Below, in pieces: positions 53,766 to 61,620 of a stretch of 64,000 nucleotides of DNA. How positions within the stretch are numbered: the first letter of the stretch is position 1; every line of letters starts with the position of its first letter. Source of the DNA: Eikenella corrodens (GTDB taxonomy: Bacteria; Pseudomonadota; Gammaproteobacteria; Burkholderiales; Neisseriaceae). The stretch covers positions 1,860,001 through 1,924,000 of the forward strand of contig NZ_CP034670.1 of NCBI RefSeq assembly GCF_003990355.1. The letters run 5' to 3'. Under the pieces are notes generated by a model that worked only from the letters and a program-made list of their open reading frames with translations, ran no database searches and had not been told where the DNA came from. The position numbers and the translations under genes are program-made.

Positions 53766-53866
53766 TAGTGAATTAACAAAACCGGTACAGCGTTGGTTCG
53801 CCTTGCCGTAACGTGTGTACTGTCTGCGGCTCGCCGCCTTGTTCTGATTTCTGTTAATCCACTATA
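53764..53866. repeat. Correia-type repeat split by the IS
   Basis: From TAGTGAATTAACAAAACCGG to CTGTTAATCCACTATA. Its first five bases TATAG lie at 52905-52909 on the other side of the IS. The repeat itself is inserted in the folE2 remnant, whose coding sequence begins again right after it. Confidence 0.85.
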
Positions 53867-54031
53867 CGTTACCGAACACGCCTACGAAAATCCCAAATTC
53901 GTGGAAGACATGGTGCGCGACATCACCGTGGCGCTGAAAAACGACCCGCGCATCGACCGCTTCAGCATGAAAAGCAAAAACTTCGAAAGCATCCACAACC
54001 ATTCAGCCTATGCGCTGATTGAGTATTCTTG
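53867..54031 (+). pseudogene. folE2: 3' remnant of GTP cyclohydrolase FolE2
   Basis: After the Correia end the reading frame VTEHAYENPKFVEDMVRDI...FESIHNHSAYALIEYS runs to a stop at 54031. This is the characteristic end of the type IB GTP cyclohydrolase, including the ENPKFVED and NYESIHNHSA-like motifs. The other ~80% of the gene, including the catalytic residues upstream, is not in the window. The gene was truncated when the Correia element and later the IS arrived, or by a recombination between repeats. Loss would matter unless folE exists elsewhere. Confidence 0.8.
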
Positions 54032-54065
54032 AAGCCCCCGGCGGCATTGCCAGGCAACAAAAGGC

Positions 54066-54104
54066 TACCAGAAAACCCTATTTCCTGGTTTTCAGGTAGC
54101 CTTA
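54066..54104. terminator. Hairpin of diverged and normal uptake sequences
   Basis: AAGGCTACCAGAAAACC pairs with GGTTTTCAGGTAGCCTT between the convergent folE2 remnant and the regulator gene. The left copy has one changed base. Confidence 0.6.
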
Positions 54105-54107
54105 ATC

Positions 54108-54344
54108 TTATTCCTGCCGCCTATCAAGCTCCGCCCGAAGTGGCAGCAAATCGGCTGCTTCACATTGCAATACGACACACAGACCATAGAGTTTATCTAG
54201 AGTGACGTTCACTTCGCCGCGCTCAATCCGTCCCATATAGCTGCGATCGATGTCAGCAATCAATGCCAGTTTCTCCTGGTTGATACCCAGCCGCTTGCGT
54301 TGCTGCCGAATGCGCTCGCCCACTAAAGTGCTTAAATCCGCCAT
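54108..54344 (-). CDS. Small XRE-family DNA-binding protein
   Basis: From the ATG at 54344 the protein has 78 residues. It is a single Cro/C1-type helix-turn-helix: LVGERIRQQRKRLGINQEKLALIADIDRSYMGRIERGEVNVTLDKLYGLCVVLQ. The form and size resemble the controller (C) proteins of restriction-modification systems, but no methylase or nuclease gene is nearby. It may be a solitary regulator left after loss of its system. The upstream region is AT-rich. Confidence 0.78.
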   Translation of the reverse strand: MADLSTLVGERIRQQRKRLGINQEKLALIADIDRSYMGRIERGEVNVTLDKLYGLCVVLQCEAADLLPLRAELDRRQE

Positions 54345-54516
54345 GATGGTATCCACTTGCGTAAATACCAAAATATCCTTTTTTGACGTTTATTTATCCA
54401 CGGATTATAATCCTCGTTACAATTTCACCCCACCTTTAAGGAAAACGCCAATAGATAAAAACAATTAAAATTTAACCACGGAAAATAGCCCAGAACAAAA
54501 AAGCTCACTTTCCCCG

Positions 54517-54789
54517 ATGAAACTGGGGCTTATTGTCTATGTAGGTGGCTTGCTTTTCATGTATCTTGGCTATACTTTTTTATCTGGCAGCTTAGCTGGC
54601 AATGTTTTGTTCTTCGGCTATTTCATTATCGGCTTCTTGCTCAACCGCATCGTGTTGCGGCAATTGGAGTGGCATCATATGCATAACACGCTTGCTAATG
54701 TTGCCAACGCCAAACTAACTTCCCTACTATTTTGGCCGTTTTCATATTTAGTCTTGTTTGTAACGCTGTTTATCAATCGCGTGTTGTAA
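54517..54789 (+). CDS. Small membrane protein
   Basis: This 90-residue protein has three hydrophobic segments (about 3-22, 28-45 and 68-87) and no soluble domain. The loop RQLEWHHMHNTLANVANAKL carries several histidines. No clear ribosome site is seen before the ATG, so expression is uncertain. I do not recognise the family. Confidence 0.5.
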   Translation: MKLGLIVYVGGLLFMYLGYTFLSGSLAGNVLFFGYFIIGFLLNRIVLRQLEWHHMHNTLANVANAKLTSLLFWPFSYLVLFVTLFINRVL

Positions 54790-54822
54790 ATTCTCGTTAT
54801 CAGTTTCTTCTTGCTGAATAAA

Positions 54823-54855
54823 AAGGCTACCTGAAAATTTCAGGCAGCCTTTTTA
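54823..54855 (+). terminator. Hairpin of mixed uptake words
   Basis: AAAGGCTACCTGAAAATTTCAGGCAGCCTTTTT pairs an Eikenella word with a Simonsiella-type word (GGCAGCCT) over a near-perfect stem and T-run. It follows the small membrane gene. Confidence 0.7.
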
Positions 54856-54875
54856 TTGCCAATCACAACAAACAA

Positions 54876-54980
54876 TTATTTCTTCAGCCAAGCCCGTTTC
54901 AGCATCAGCCACCAATCTTTCGCGCCGAGCACGGTGCGGCGAGTGAAGACGTTGTAGCGGTTTTCCTCCAGCTTGCGCAG
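54876..54980 (-). pseudogene. hpnC: Second copy of the hpnC 3' end
   Basis: Read on the minus strand this encodes LRKLEENRYNVFTRR-TVLGAKDWW and LMLKRAWLKK then TAA, which matches the last ~34 codons of the intact hpnC at 56194-57009 with only a few base changes; that gene ends in TGA instead. It is followed at once by the dispersed repeat R3. The ~1.2 kb between the two copies is therefore an insertion or a recombination scar. Confidence 0.85.
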
Positions 54981-55205
54981 CAAGCCGTAGCCTGCCTCCC
55001 TGCCAACCGCGTGCGTAGCTGCACCACTCTCTACCTGCGGACGGCACAAACTTTAAAACCGAGGTGTAGGGTGTATGCGGTACGCACGCACGCGTTCTTT
55101 GCTTGAGGTAGCCTGCACCTGTGTAGGCATAAATGCCTGCCTTACATTCCCAAAAAAAGCAGCCTGCACTTTCCAATTCCTGAAGTGTAGGCTGCTTTTC
55201 TATTT
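54977..55205. repeat. Dispersed ~220-bp repeat, copy R3
   Basis: The order of words equals R1 at 52584-52805: GCAAGCCGTAGCCTGC, CGTGCGTAGCTGCACC, GGTGTAGGGTGTATGCGG, GGCATAAATGCCTGCC and a final inverted AAGCAGCCTGCACTT pair (about 55158-55200). No gene is evident in 54981-55523; the tail includes a GTAGGTCGGGTTAACC stretch (55345) and an uptake hairpin (55450-55510). Confidence 0.7.
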
Positions 55206-55523
55206 GCAGCGTTACCGTTGCAGCGTTACCGCTTATTCAATAACAACCCGCGCATTCAGCGGCTGTACGGGGCGGCTGTTGTGCGAACCGATGGCGCGGG
55301 TAAATTTCTCCGCTTGCGCCTAATCGATATGCTCATAGTGAGTAGGTCGGGTTAACCGCAGGCATAACCCAAAAAACAAAGTGAAATGTTATGGTTACCA
55401 ACCAAACCTACAAAACCATTCTGGCATACTATGCAATTCCATCGTTTTTAAGGCTACCTGAAAATTCTAGCTTCGCAGAAACTCGCGAGCCCGTTTTCAG
55501 GTAGCCTTTTGGGCATAGAAAGA

Positions 55524-55835
55524 CTATCGCCCCATATCATCAGCCCACATCGGCGTACCCCGCCGGCGCATACACCTATCGTAGGCAGCATCCCAGTGTG
55601 CGGCATCTGCGACATGGATGCGATTGGTTTCGCTCCAGCACAACCGGCTGTTTTGCGCCCGAGTTGCTTTGGCCTGTGGCGATTCGGTCGCGTAAAAAGC
55701 TGCCTCTTTATTCCTGCTGCTGCGGAGCGCCGCCCCCTCTGCATACTCCCCGTTCCAAAATTCGGCGGCACTACATGCGCCCAAAAGCATCGCGGCGGCC
55801 AATACTACTGCCCGCATACCTATATTGTTTCGCAT
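55524..55835 (-). CDS. Putative lipoprotein, 103 residues
   Basis: The N-terminus MRNNIGMRAVVLAAAMLLGACSAAEF is a lipoprotein signal with lipobox LGAC (Cys 21). The mature part of ~80 residues has further cysteines in SRLCWSE and DRCMRRRG and a tyrosine/tryptophan-rich end. An AGGGA-type ribosome site lies before the ATG at 55835. It is followed by the convergent-looking repeat region. It follows another short lipoprotein gene on the same strand. No family is recognised. Confidence 0.65.
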   Translation of the reverse strand: MRNNIGMRAVVLAAAMLLGACSAAEFWNGEYAEGAALRSSRNKEAAFYATESPQAKATRAQNSRLCWSETNRIHVADAAHWDAAYDRCMRRRGTPMWADDMGR

Positions 55836-55861
55836 TATTCCCTCCTTATTCGGCTAAATAA

Positions 55862-56059
55862 TCAGCGGTTCATTTCCCGCATGATGTGAAACTCGGGGTT
55901 CACAATCGGCAGGTTGCTGTTCTTATCTAAAACCACTTGGCCGTTGTTGTCGCGCAGATATTTATTCACAGGCTCCCCGCCGTAATAAACACTTCCGCAG
56001 GCACTTAATACGCTGGTTGCAGCAAGGCAAAAAATAATATGCCCAGCTGTTTTTCGCAT
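55862..56059 (-). CDS. Putative small lipoprotein, 65 residues
   Basis: From the ATG at 56059 the product has a lipoprotein signal (MRKTAGHIIFCLAATSVLSACGS, lipobox LSAC). The short mature part reads YYGGEPVNKYLRDNNGQVVLDKNSNLPIVNPEFH. A GAAAAGTAAC-type site precedes it. It lies 27 bp upstream of the 103-residue lipoprotein gene and is probably in one transcript with it. Function unknown. Confidence 0.6.
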   Translation of the reverse strand: MRKTAGHIIFCLAATSVLSACGSVYYGGEPVNKYLRDNNGQVVLDKNSNLPIVNPEFHIMREMNR

Positions 56060-56193
56060 GTTACTTTTCCCTTTCATTATCTAGTGGAAAAATGTTCAAC
56101 CACGCAAAAGTCTCGCTTCCTTCGAAAACATCGTTTTGGCTTCGTTGAAACTGCACTTCCAGGTAGCCTTTTGGCTGGGCTGAATACAGCCGT

Positions 56194-57009
56194 TCACTTT
56201 TTCAGCCAAGCCCGTTTCAGCATCAGCCACCAATCTTTCGCGCCAAGCACGGGGCGGTGGGTGAAGACGTTGTAGCGGTTTTCCTCCAGCTTGCGCAGGA
56301 TGCTTTGCCCGCCGAGGATAATCAGGCGCAGCTCGAAGCCGATGCGGCCATGCAGAGTTTTACCCAACGGAGAGCCGGCTTTGAGCATTTTGTGGGCGCG
56401 TTGGCATTGGTGCGCCATCAGGCGTTGGAAGGCGGCATCGGCGCGGCCTTCGGCAATTTGCGCTTCGCTCACGCCGAATTTCTCTAAATCGTCTTGCGGC
56501 AGATAAACGCGGCCCTTTTGCCAATCCACAGCCACGTCTTGCCAGAAGTTGATGAGTTGCAGGGCAGTGCAGATGCCGTCGCTTTGGGCAAGGCTGAGCG
56601 GATCGGTGTGGCCGTAGAGATGCAGCAGCAGTCGGCCAATCGGATTAGCGCTGCGGCGGGCATAATCCACCAGCTCGCCGAAGTGCTGATAGCGGGTTTT
56701 CACCACGTCTTGGCTGAAGGCGGAAAGTAAGTGGTAGAAAGGCTCGAGCGGAAGATTAAACGGCCGGATGGCTTCGCGCTCGAGCCGCTGCATCAATTCG
56801 CTGTGTGGGGTTTGGCCTGCAGCAAGACGATCGAGTTCGGCGCGCAAATTATCAAGCTGGCGCAGGTGTTCTTCGTTGGGCAAATTGCCTTCGTCGGCGA
56901 TATCGTCGGCAGTGCGGGCAAACGCATAAATGGCGTGCACCGGTCGGCGCAGGCGGCGCGGCAAAACCAGCGAGCCGACGGGGAAATTTTCGTAGTGTCC
57001 GACTGACAT
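56194..57009 (-). CDS. hpnC: Squalene/hydroxysqualene synthase family protein HpnC
   Basis: This 271-residue trans-isoprenyl-diphosphate synthase-like protein begins MSVGHYENFPVGSLVLPRRLRRP, the HpnC pattern. The aspartate-rich motifs are YAFARTADDIADEG (about 28-41) and LQLINFWQDVAVDWQKGRVYLP (about 150-171). HpnC and HpnD together convert farnesyl diphosphate towards squalene in hopanoid producers; Neisseriaceae keep such genes in short clusters. The partner hpnD/hpnE is not in this window. The 3' end is duplicated at 54876-54980. Confidence 0.85.
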   Translation of the reverse strand: MSVGHYENFPVGSLVLPRRLRRPVHAIYAFARTADDIADEGNLPNEEHLRQLDNLRAELDRLAAGQTPHSELMQRLEREAIRPFNLPLEPFYHLLSAFSQDVVKTRYQHFGELVDYARRSANPIGRLLLHLYGHTDPLSLAQSDGICTALQLINFWQDVAVDWQKGRVYLPQDDLEKFGVSEAQIAEGRADAAFQRLMAHQCQRAHKMLKAGSPLGKTLHGRIGFELRLIILGGQSILRKLEENRYNVFTHRPVLGAKDWWLMLKRAWLKK

Positions 57010-57191
57010 AGTGTGTCCTTAGTGGGTTTTCAGGTAGCCTCAAAGCGGGAGGCTACCTGAAAAATGCGGTTTGGGTGTGGATGCCGAATTTTATGTTCTA
57101 GGCCGGTGTTGGGCATAAATGCCCGACCTACTGCGCAGACACAAGGCTACCTGAAAAACGGTTGCGCATTTTCAGGTAGCCTTCTGCCGCG

Positions 57192-58538
57192 CTATTTCTG
57201 CCAATATGCTTTCACGTTCACAAATTCATACAAGCCGAATTCGGAGAGCTCACGCCCGAAGCCGGAGTCTTTTACGCCGCCGAAAGGCAGGCGCAAGTCG
57301 CTGCTGGTGTGGCGGTTGATGAATACGCTGCCGGCTTCGATTTGCTGGCCAAGCTCCCAGGCTTTATCGAGATTGGCGGAATAGATGCTGGCGCCGAGCC
57401 CGAAGGGGTTGTCGTTGGCCAGGCGCACGGCATCGGCGGCATCGCGGGCGTGGAAAATGCCCACGGCGGGGCCGAACACTTCTTCGCGGTACATGCGGCA
57501 GGCGGGGGTGATGTTGTCGAGCACGGTGGCGGGGTAGAAGGTGGTGTCGGCTTCGTTGGGCAGCTCGCCGCCGAGCAGGAGTTTCGCGCCGTGTTCGAGC
57601 GCGTCCTGCACTTGTTCGTGCACTTGCAGCTGCAGGTCTTTGCGGTGCAGCGGGGCGAGGGTGGTGCCGGGGTCGAGCGGGCAGCCGGGGGTGAGGCGGC
57701 GGCAGTGCTCGAGGAAGAGGCGGGTGAATTCGGCGGCGATGCCTTCGGTGAGGATGATGCGTTTGCCTGCGTTGCAGGATTGGCCGGCATCGCGGAAGCG
57801 GGCGTAGCAGGCGTCGGCGGCGGCTTGGGCGATGTCGGCATCGTCGAGCACGATGAAGGCGTTGCTGCCGCCGAGCTCCATCACGCATTTTTTCAGGTGG
57901 CTGCCGGCATAACCGGCCAGGCGGCGGCCGATGTTGGCAGAGCCGGTGAAGGCCAGCGCATCGGTTTGGGCGATGGCGTGTTCTACGTCTTCGTGTGCCA
58001 GCCAGGCGGCGCGCCAGGGCAATTCGCTGCCGACAATATCAAACAGGGCGGCGGTTACCCGAGCCACGCTGGGCGCGGGTTTCACCAAACAGGCATTGCC
58101 GGAGCAGAGGGCTGGCACGGCAAAGCGGATAATCTGCCACACAGGGTAGTTCCACGGCATCACGGCCAGCACCACGCCTAATGGCTCGAAGCGCACTTGG
58201 CTGAGGCTGGCCTGGGTGGCGATGGTTTGGTGTTGCAGAAGCTGGGGGGCGAGTTTCACATAATAGCGGATGAGGGAAACGGATTTGTCCATCTCGGCTT
58301 CGCATTCGCGCAGGCAGCGGCCGACTTCTTCGCAAATCATGCGGGCGAGCTTGGTTTTTCCAGCTTCGAGCCGGTCGGCAAAGGCAGCAAGCATAGCCAC
58401 CCGCGCCTGCACGCCGGCAGCGGCAAAGCGGCGCTGGGCGGTGCGCATTTCGGCCAGGCTTTGGCTGAAGGCGTCCATGCTGTCGGCGGGGCGTTCGTAT
58501 AGCAAGGTGTTGCTAACGACGTTGCGGCTGTAGAACAT
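57192..58538 (-). CDS. NAD(P)-dependent aldehyde dehydrogenase, succinate-semialdehyde type
   Basis: This 448-residue aldehyde dehydrogenase has the catalytic glutamate in VMELGGSNAFIVLDDAD (about 232) and cysteine in FRDAGQSCNAGKRI (about 266), with the cofactor region MPWNYPVWQIIRF and FTGSANIGRRLAGYAG. The C-terminus has VFGPAVGIF and KDSGFGRELSEFGLYEFVNVK. It resembles the short succinate-semialdehyde dehydrogenases of the Sad/YneI type. The substrate is inferred. The gene is single, flanked by hpnC and acpS. Confidence 0.85.
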   Translation of the reverse strand: MFYSRNVVSNTLLYERPADSMDAFSQSLAEMRTAQRRFAAAGVQARVAMLAAFADRLEAGKTKLARMICEEVGRCLRECEAEMDKSVSLIRYYVKLAPQLLQHQTIATQASLSQVRFEPLGVVLAVMPWNYPVWQIIRFAVPALCSGNACLVKPAPSVARVTAALFDIVGSELPWRAAWLAHEDVEHAIAQTDALAFTGSANIGRRLAGYAGSHLKKCVMELGGSNAFIVLDDADIAQAAADACYARFRDAGQSCNAGKRIILTEGIAAEFTRLFLEHCRRLTPGCPLDPGTTLAPLHRKDLQLQVHEQVQDALEHGAKLLLGGELPNEADTTFYPATVLDNITPACRMYREEVFGPAVGIFHARDAADAVRLANDNPFGLGASIYSANLDKAWELGQQIEAGSVFINRHTSSDLRLPFGGVKDSGFGRELSEFGLYEFVNVKAYWQK

Positions 58539-58664
58539 GGTGTTTCCTTTCTCTATTTGCTTTGGATTAACTGTTTTGTCAGGCCGGCCTGCGGGCGATT
58601 AGGGCTACCTGAAAATTGATGTGTTTGTTTTTATTGTTTGAATACTGGTGTACTGCTCTGGCGG

Positions 58665-59045
58665 TTAGGCTTTTTCGGCCACGGCAAAGGCCACCACCGC
58701 GCCGTTGTCGTCGCTCAGGCTCAAATGCACGCGCCCGATACCTTGGTGGCGCAGCCATTCCTGCAAGGGCAGCTCCACCACGAATTCGGGGCGGCCAAGT
58801 TTGTCGTGGGCGATGGAAATGTGGTGCAGTGTTACCGGCGAGCGCAAGCCGGTGTGCACGGCTTTGGCAAAGGCTTCTTTGGCGGCAAACCGCTTGGCCA
58901 AAAAATTTGCCTTGTTGCCGACGGATCGCCACTCCAAAAGTTCGATGCGGCTGAGCAGGCGTTCGGCCAATGCCTGGCCGTATTTCCCGTATAGCTGCTC
59001 GATGCGCTCGATACGCAGGATGTCGGTGCCGATGCCGTAGATCAT
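58665..59045 (-). CDS. acpS: Holo-[acyl-carrier-protein] synthase
   Basis: This 126-residue enzyme transfers phosphopantetheine from CoA to acyl carrier protein. The Mg-binding motif GIGTDILRIERI (4-15) and KRFAAKEAFAKAV (about 52-64, with conserved E58) are clear, and the C-terminal SLSDDNGAVVAFAV fits. In many relatives acpS follows pdxJ; here no pdxJ is within the window. The adjoining spacer 59046-59339 holds an uptake sequence and a Correia element. Confidence 0.94.
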   Translation of the reverse strand: MIYGIGTDILRIERIEQLYGKYGQALAERLLSRIELLEWRSVGNKANFLAKRFAAKEAFAKAVHTGLRSPVTLHHISIAHDKLGRPEFVVELPLQEWLRHQGIGRVHLSLSDDNGAVVAFAVAEKA

Positions 59046-59167
59046 TGGGTATTCCTGTTGTGCAAGATAGTGGGCACATTGTAGCGCATTTTGGCGGCTG
59101 CCTTACAGATGGGGCGGCAGCGGCTGGCCGGGATTGGCATATTTTTCAGGTAGCCTCACAGCCGCTC

Positions 59168-59271
59168 TATAGTGGATTAACAGAAATCAGGACAAGGCGG
59201 CGAGCCGCAGACAGTACAAACAGTACGGCAAGGCGAGCCAACGCTGTACTGGTTTTTGTTAATTCACTATA
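59168..59271. repeat. Correia-type repeat, 104 bp
   Basis: The ends are TATAGTGGATTAACAGAAATC and TTTTTGTTAATTCACTATA with the standard core. It lies between acpS and rpsT. Confidence 0.88.
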
Positions 59272-59339
59272 CAAACCTTCCGCGCAAAACAAAGCCGCAT
59301 CTATTTGCAAGATGCGGCAGCGTTTATGCGGCAAGCGGC

Positions 59340-59603
59340 TTAGGCCATGGCTTTGATTTTGGCAGCCAAGCGGCTTTTGTGGCGGGCGGCTTTGTTTTTG
59401 TGGAACACGCCTTTGTCGGCGATGCGGTCCATCACTTTGGTGGCTGCCACGAATTCGGCTTGGGCGGCGGCTTTATCGCCACTTTCTACAACCTTCAAAA
59501 CTTTCTTCACTGCGGTACGGAAAGCAGTACGCAGGCTGGCATTGTGTGCACGGTTTTTCTGCGACTGGCGGGCGCGTTTGCGTGCCTGGGCGCTATTGGC
59601 CAT
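59340..59603 (-). CDS. rpsT: 30S ribosomal protein S20
   Basis: This 87-residue protein starts MANSAQARKRARQSQKNRAHNASLRT, the basic N-terminal helix typical of S20, and ends AARHKSRLAAKIKAMA. S20 binds the 5' domain of 16S rRNA and is needed for 30S assembly. A CAGGAG site precedes the ATG. It is monocistronic as in most bacteria. Confidence 0.97.
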   Translation of the reverse strand: MANSAQARKRARQSQKNRAHNASLRTAFRTAVKKVLKVVESGDKAAAQAEFVAATKVMDRIADKGVFHKNKAARHKSRLAAKIKAMA

Positions 59604-59878
59604 ATGAAAAATCTCCTGATAAGTAAAATAAAATCCGTAAGCGAGGCATTTTACTGGCGATGTTGTCTAAATGCAAGTAGCCACGGGCTATTTTCGGCAA
59701 ACGGCGGGCAAGCGGGGAAAGAGCGTTTGCCCAATACAACAAAACCGGGCGGCTCAGCACATTTCCCAACCTGCCTCCAAAACCAAACCAAACCAAAGGC
59801 TACCTGAAACTTTATCTGCACCAAAATTCCGCTGTGCCGTTTCAGGTAGCCTGTGCAAACAACGCCTGCCCTGCCCGA

Positions 59879-60952
59879 CTATTTCTCTCGCCGGTAGAAC
59901 CCGCTATCCATATATGCCGCCACGCCCTCGCGCAGCAACACCAGCGTTACTGCGGCCAAAGGCAGCGCCAGCAGTATGCCCACAAAGCCCAACAGGCTGC
60001 CGAAAGCCATCAAGGCGAAAATCACCCAAAACGGCGAAAGCCCGATGCGGTCGCCCACAATTTTCGGCGTGATGAAGAAACTTTCCAAAAACTGCCCCAC
60101 GGCAAACACTGCCCACACGGTAATCAGCCCCTGCCAAGTGTCAAACTGCAACAGCGCTGCCATTGTGGCCAGCAGCAGGCCGGTGAACGTCCCCAAATAC
60201 GGCACGAACACCAACAGCCCCGCCACCATACCAATAGCAAAGCCCGATTCCAACCCGGCCAGCATCAGTCCCAAACCGTAGAGCAGCCCCATAATCAGCA
60301 TCACAATCAGCTGGCCGCGCAAAAATTCGCCCAACACCGTATCCATATTGCCGCCAATGCGCGTATAGGCTGCCAGATAGCGGCGCGGAATCATGGTGTT
60401 AATTCCCTCTGCCCAGCGCGACCAATCCAGCAGGAAGTAATACAGCAAAAATGGCAGCACCATCAAATTGCCCAACCTGGTTACCAAATTGCCGCCCCGT
60501 TCCAACAAGGCCGGCAGCGCCTTGGAAAGCCCTGCCTGAACACTGCCCACATGGCCGCTTAGCCATTTCGATACCGATTGGTCGTTTAACACCCAATGCG
60601 TGCCCAGCATATGATTAATCCAGGGCAGCGCCTTATTTTGCGCAAATGCCGCCAATTCCGGCAGTTTATCCAGCAAACTGCCAAATTGCTGCACCAACAT
60701 CGGCACCACTATCAGTAGCAGCAACACCAGCAGCAGCAACGCAAACACCATCACCAGCATCGCCGCCATCGCACGCCGCACCCTGTGCCGGCAGAGCTTT
60801 TCTACCAGCGGGTTCAAAATATAGGCCAACACCGCAGCCACCACAAACGGCGAAAGCACATCGCGTATCTGCACAATTAAAAGTACCACCGCCAACAACA
60901 GCGACCCGCCAACCACCCACGGCAGCCAGCCACGCTTCTTCGTTTTATACAT
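59879..60952 (-). CDS. AI-2E family transporter (PerM-like)
   Basis: From the ATG at 60952 the protein has 357 residues with about seven or eight membrane segments. The family features are the N-terminal pair of helices (LPWVVGGSLLLAVVLLIVQ; VLAYILNPLVEKL), the long amphipathic middle, and GLMLAGLESGFAIGMVAGLLVFVPYLGTFTGLLLATMAALLQF with the typical VPYLG block. The C-terminus FALMAFGSLLGFVGILLALPLAAV is conserved. The family includes TqsA (autoinducer-2 exporter) and PerM; the substrate here is unknown. Confidence 0.88.
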   Translation of the reverse strand: MYKTKKRGWLPWVVGGSLLLAVVLLIVQIRDVLSPFVVAAVLAYILNPLVEKLCRHRVRRAMAAMLVMVFALLLLVLLLLIVVPMLVQQFGSLLDKLPELAAFAQNKALPWINHMLGTHWVLNDQSVSKWLSGHVGSVQAGLSKALPALLERGGNLVTRLGNLMVLPFLLYYFLLDWSRWAEGINTMIPRRYLAAYTRIGGNMDTVLGEFLRGQLIVMLIMGLLYGLGLMLAGLESGFAIGMVAGLLVFVPYLGTFTGLLLATMAALLQFDTWQGLITVWAVFAVGQFLESFFITPKIVGDRIGLSPFWVIFALMAFGSLLGFVGILLALPLAAVTLVLLREGVAAYMDSGFYRREK

Positions 60953-61052
60953 ACACAGCCTCAATTAATTCATCCGGCACACGCCGCGTCGCGCGTATTA
61001 TCCGGTGTCAACCCATAAAAAACAAATGATTTCACACACAATCCACAAACGA

Positions 61053-61092
61053 AAGGCTACCTGAAACCACGCCCTCTTTTCAGGTAGCCTCT
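61053..61092. terminator. Uptake-sequence hairpin between divergent genes
   Basis: AAAGGCTACCTGAAA and TTTCAGGTAGCCT flank a 14-nt loop in the spacer upstream of both the transporter and the next gene, so it is not an end-of-gene terminator. Confidence 0.5.
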
Positions 61093-61160
61093 TGAGACAA
61101 CTTGACTGCCCACCCCGTCATCGCTACATTCCCTCACATCAATTTCCATCTTACTCCACC

Positions 61161-61620
61161 ATGCCCTTTACCTACGCCTGCCAACTGTGCCGCCTACCCA
61201 ACGGCGACCTCGTCCTCATCAGCTACGACGCTCTCGATAGCGGCAACGCCGCCGACTGGCTGTCCGAACGCATCGTCAAACTCTCCGCCGCCGCCGCAAG
61301 CTGCCTTGTCCCCCCTGCTGCACAGCCTGCTGCCCACCAAACAAACCGTCAGCCCAACCCAACTGAACGAAAGCCGTCTCATGCAACGCATCACCCGCTT
61401 CAGCGGCTACCCCGCCACCAAAAAATTCGATATCGAAAGCAGCCTGGTACTGCTGCTCGCCACACCCGGCCAAACCGTCCGCCTGCTGCCTTCCCGCCGC
61501 GAACCCAACGGCGGCTTCAGCCATCCTGCCCACCAAGCCATCGACACCAACTTAAGCCATCCCGGCTTTCTCCAACACCTGCAAACCGCCTTTGCCCGCT
61601 GCCTTCCCGCCCAACCATGA
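61161..61620 (+). pseudogene. Unknown gene with frameshift at a C6 tract
   Basis: The reading frame from the ATG at 61161 (MPFTYACQLCRLPNGDLVLISYDALDSG...) stays coherent to about residue 50. It then must shift one frame at a run of six C (61310-61315) to continue as LLHSLLPTKQTVSPTQLNESRLMQRITRFSGYPATKKFDIESS... down to the stop at 61620. In the shown phase the frame instead runs on into the DUF1853 gene and would fuse to it. It may be a real frameshift, phase variation, or a sequencing slip. No family is recognised for the product, ~152 residues when joined. Confidence 0.6.

Noticed and set aside
54108..54789. A restriction-modification or toxin-antitoxin pair made of the XRE protein and the small membrane protein
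   Set aside because: The genes are divergent, and no methylase, nuclease or toxin-like sequence is present; the link is not supported.
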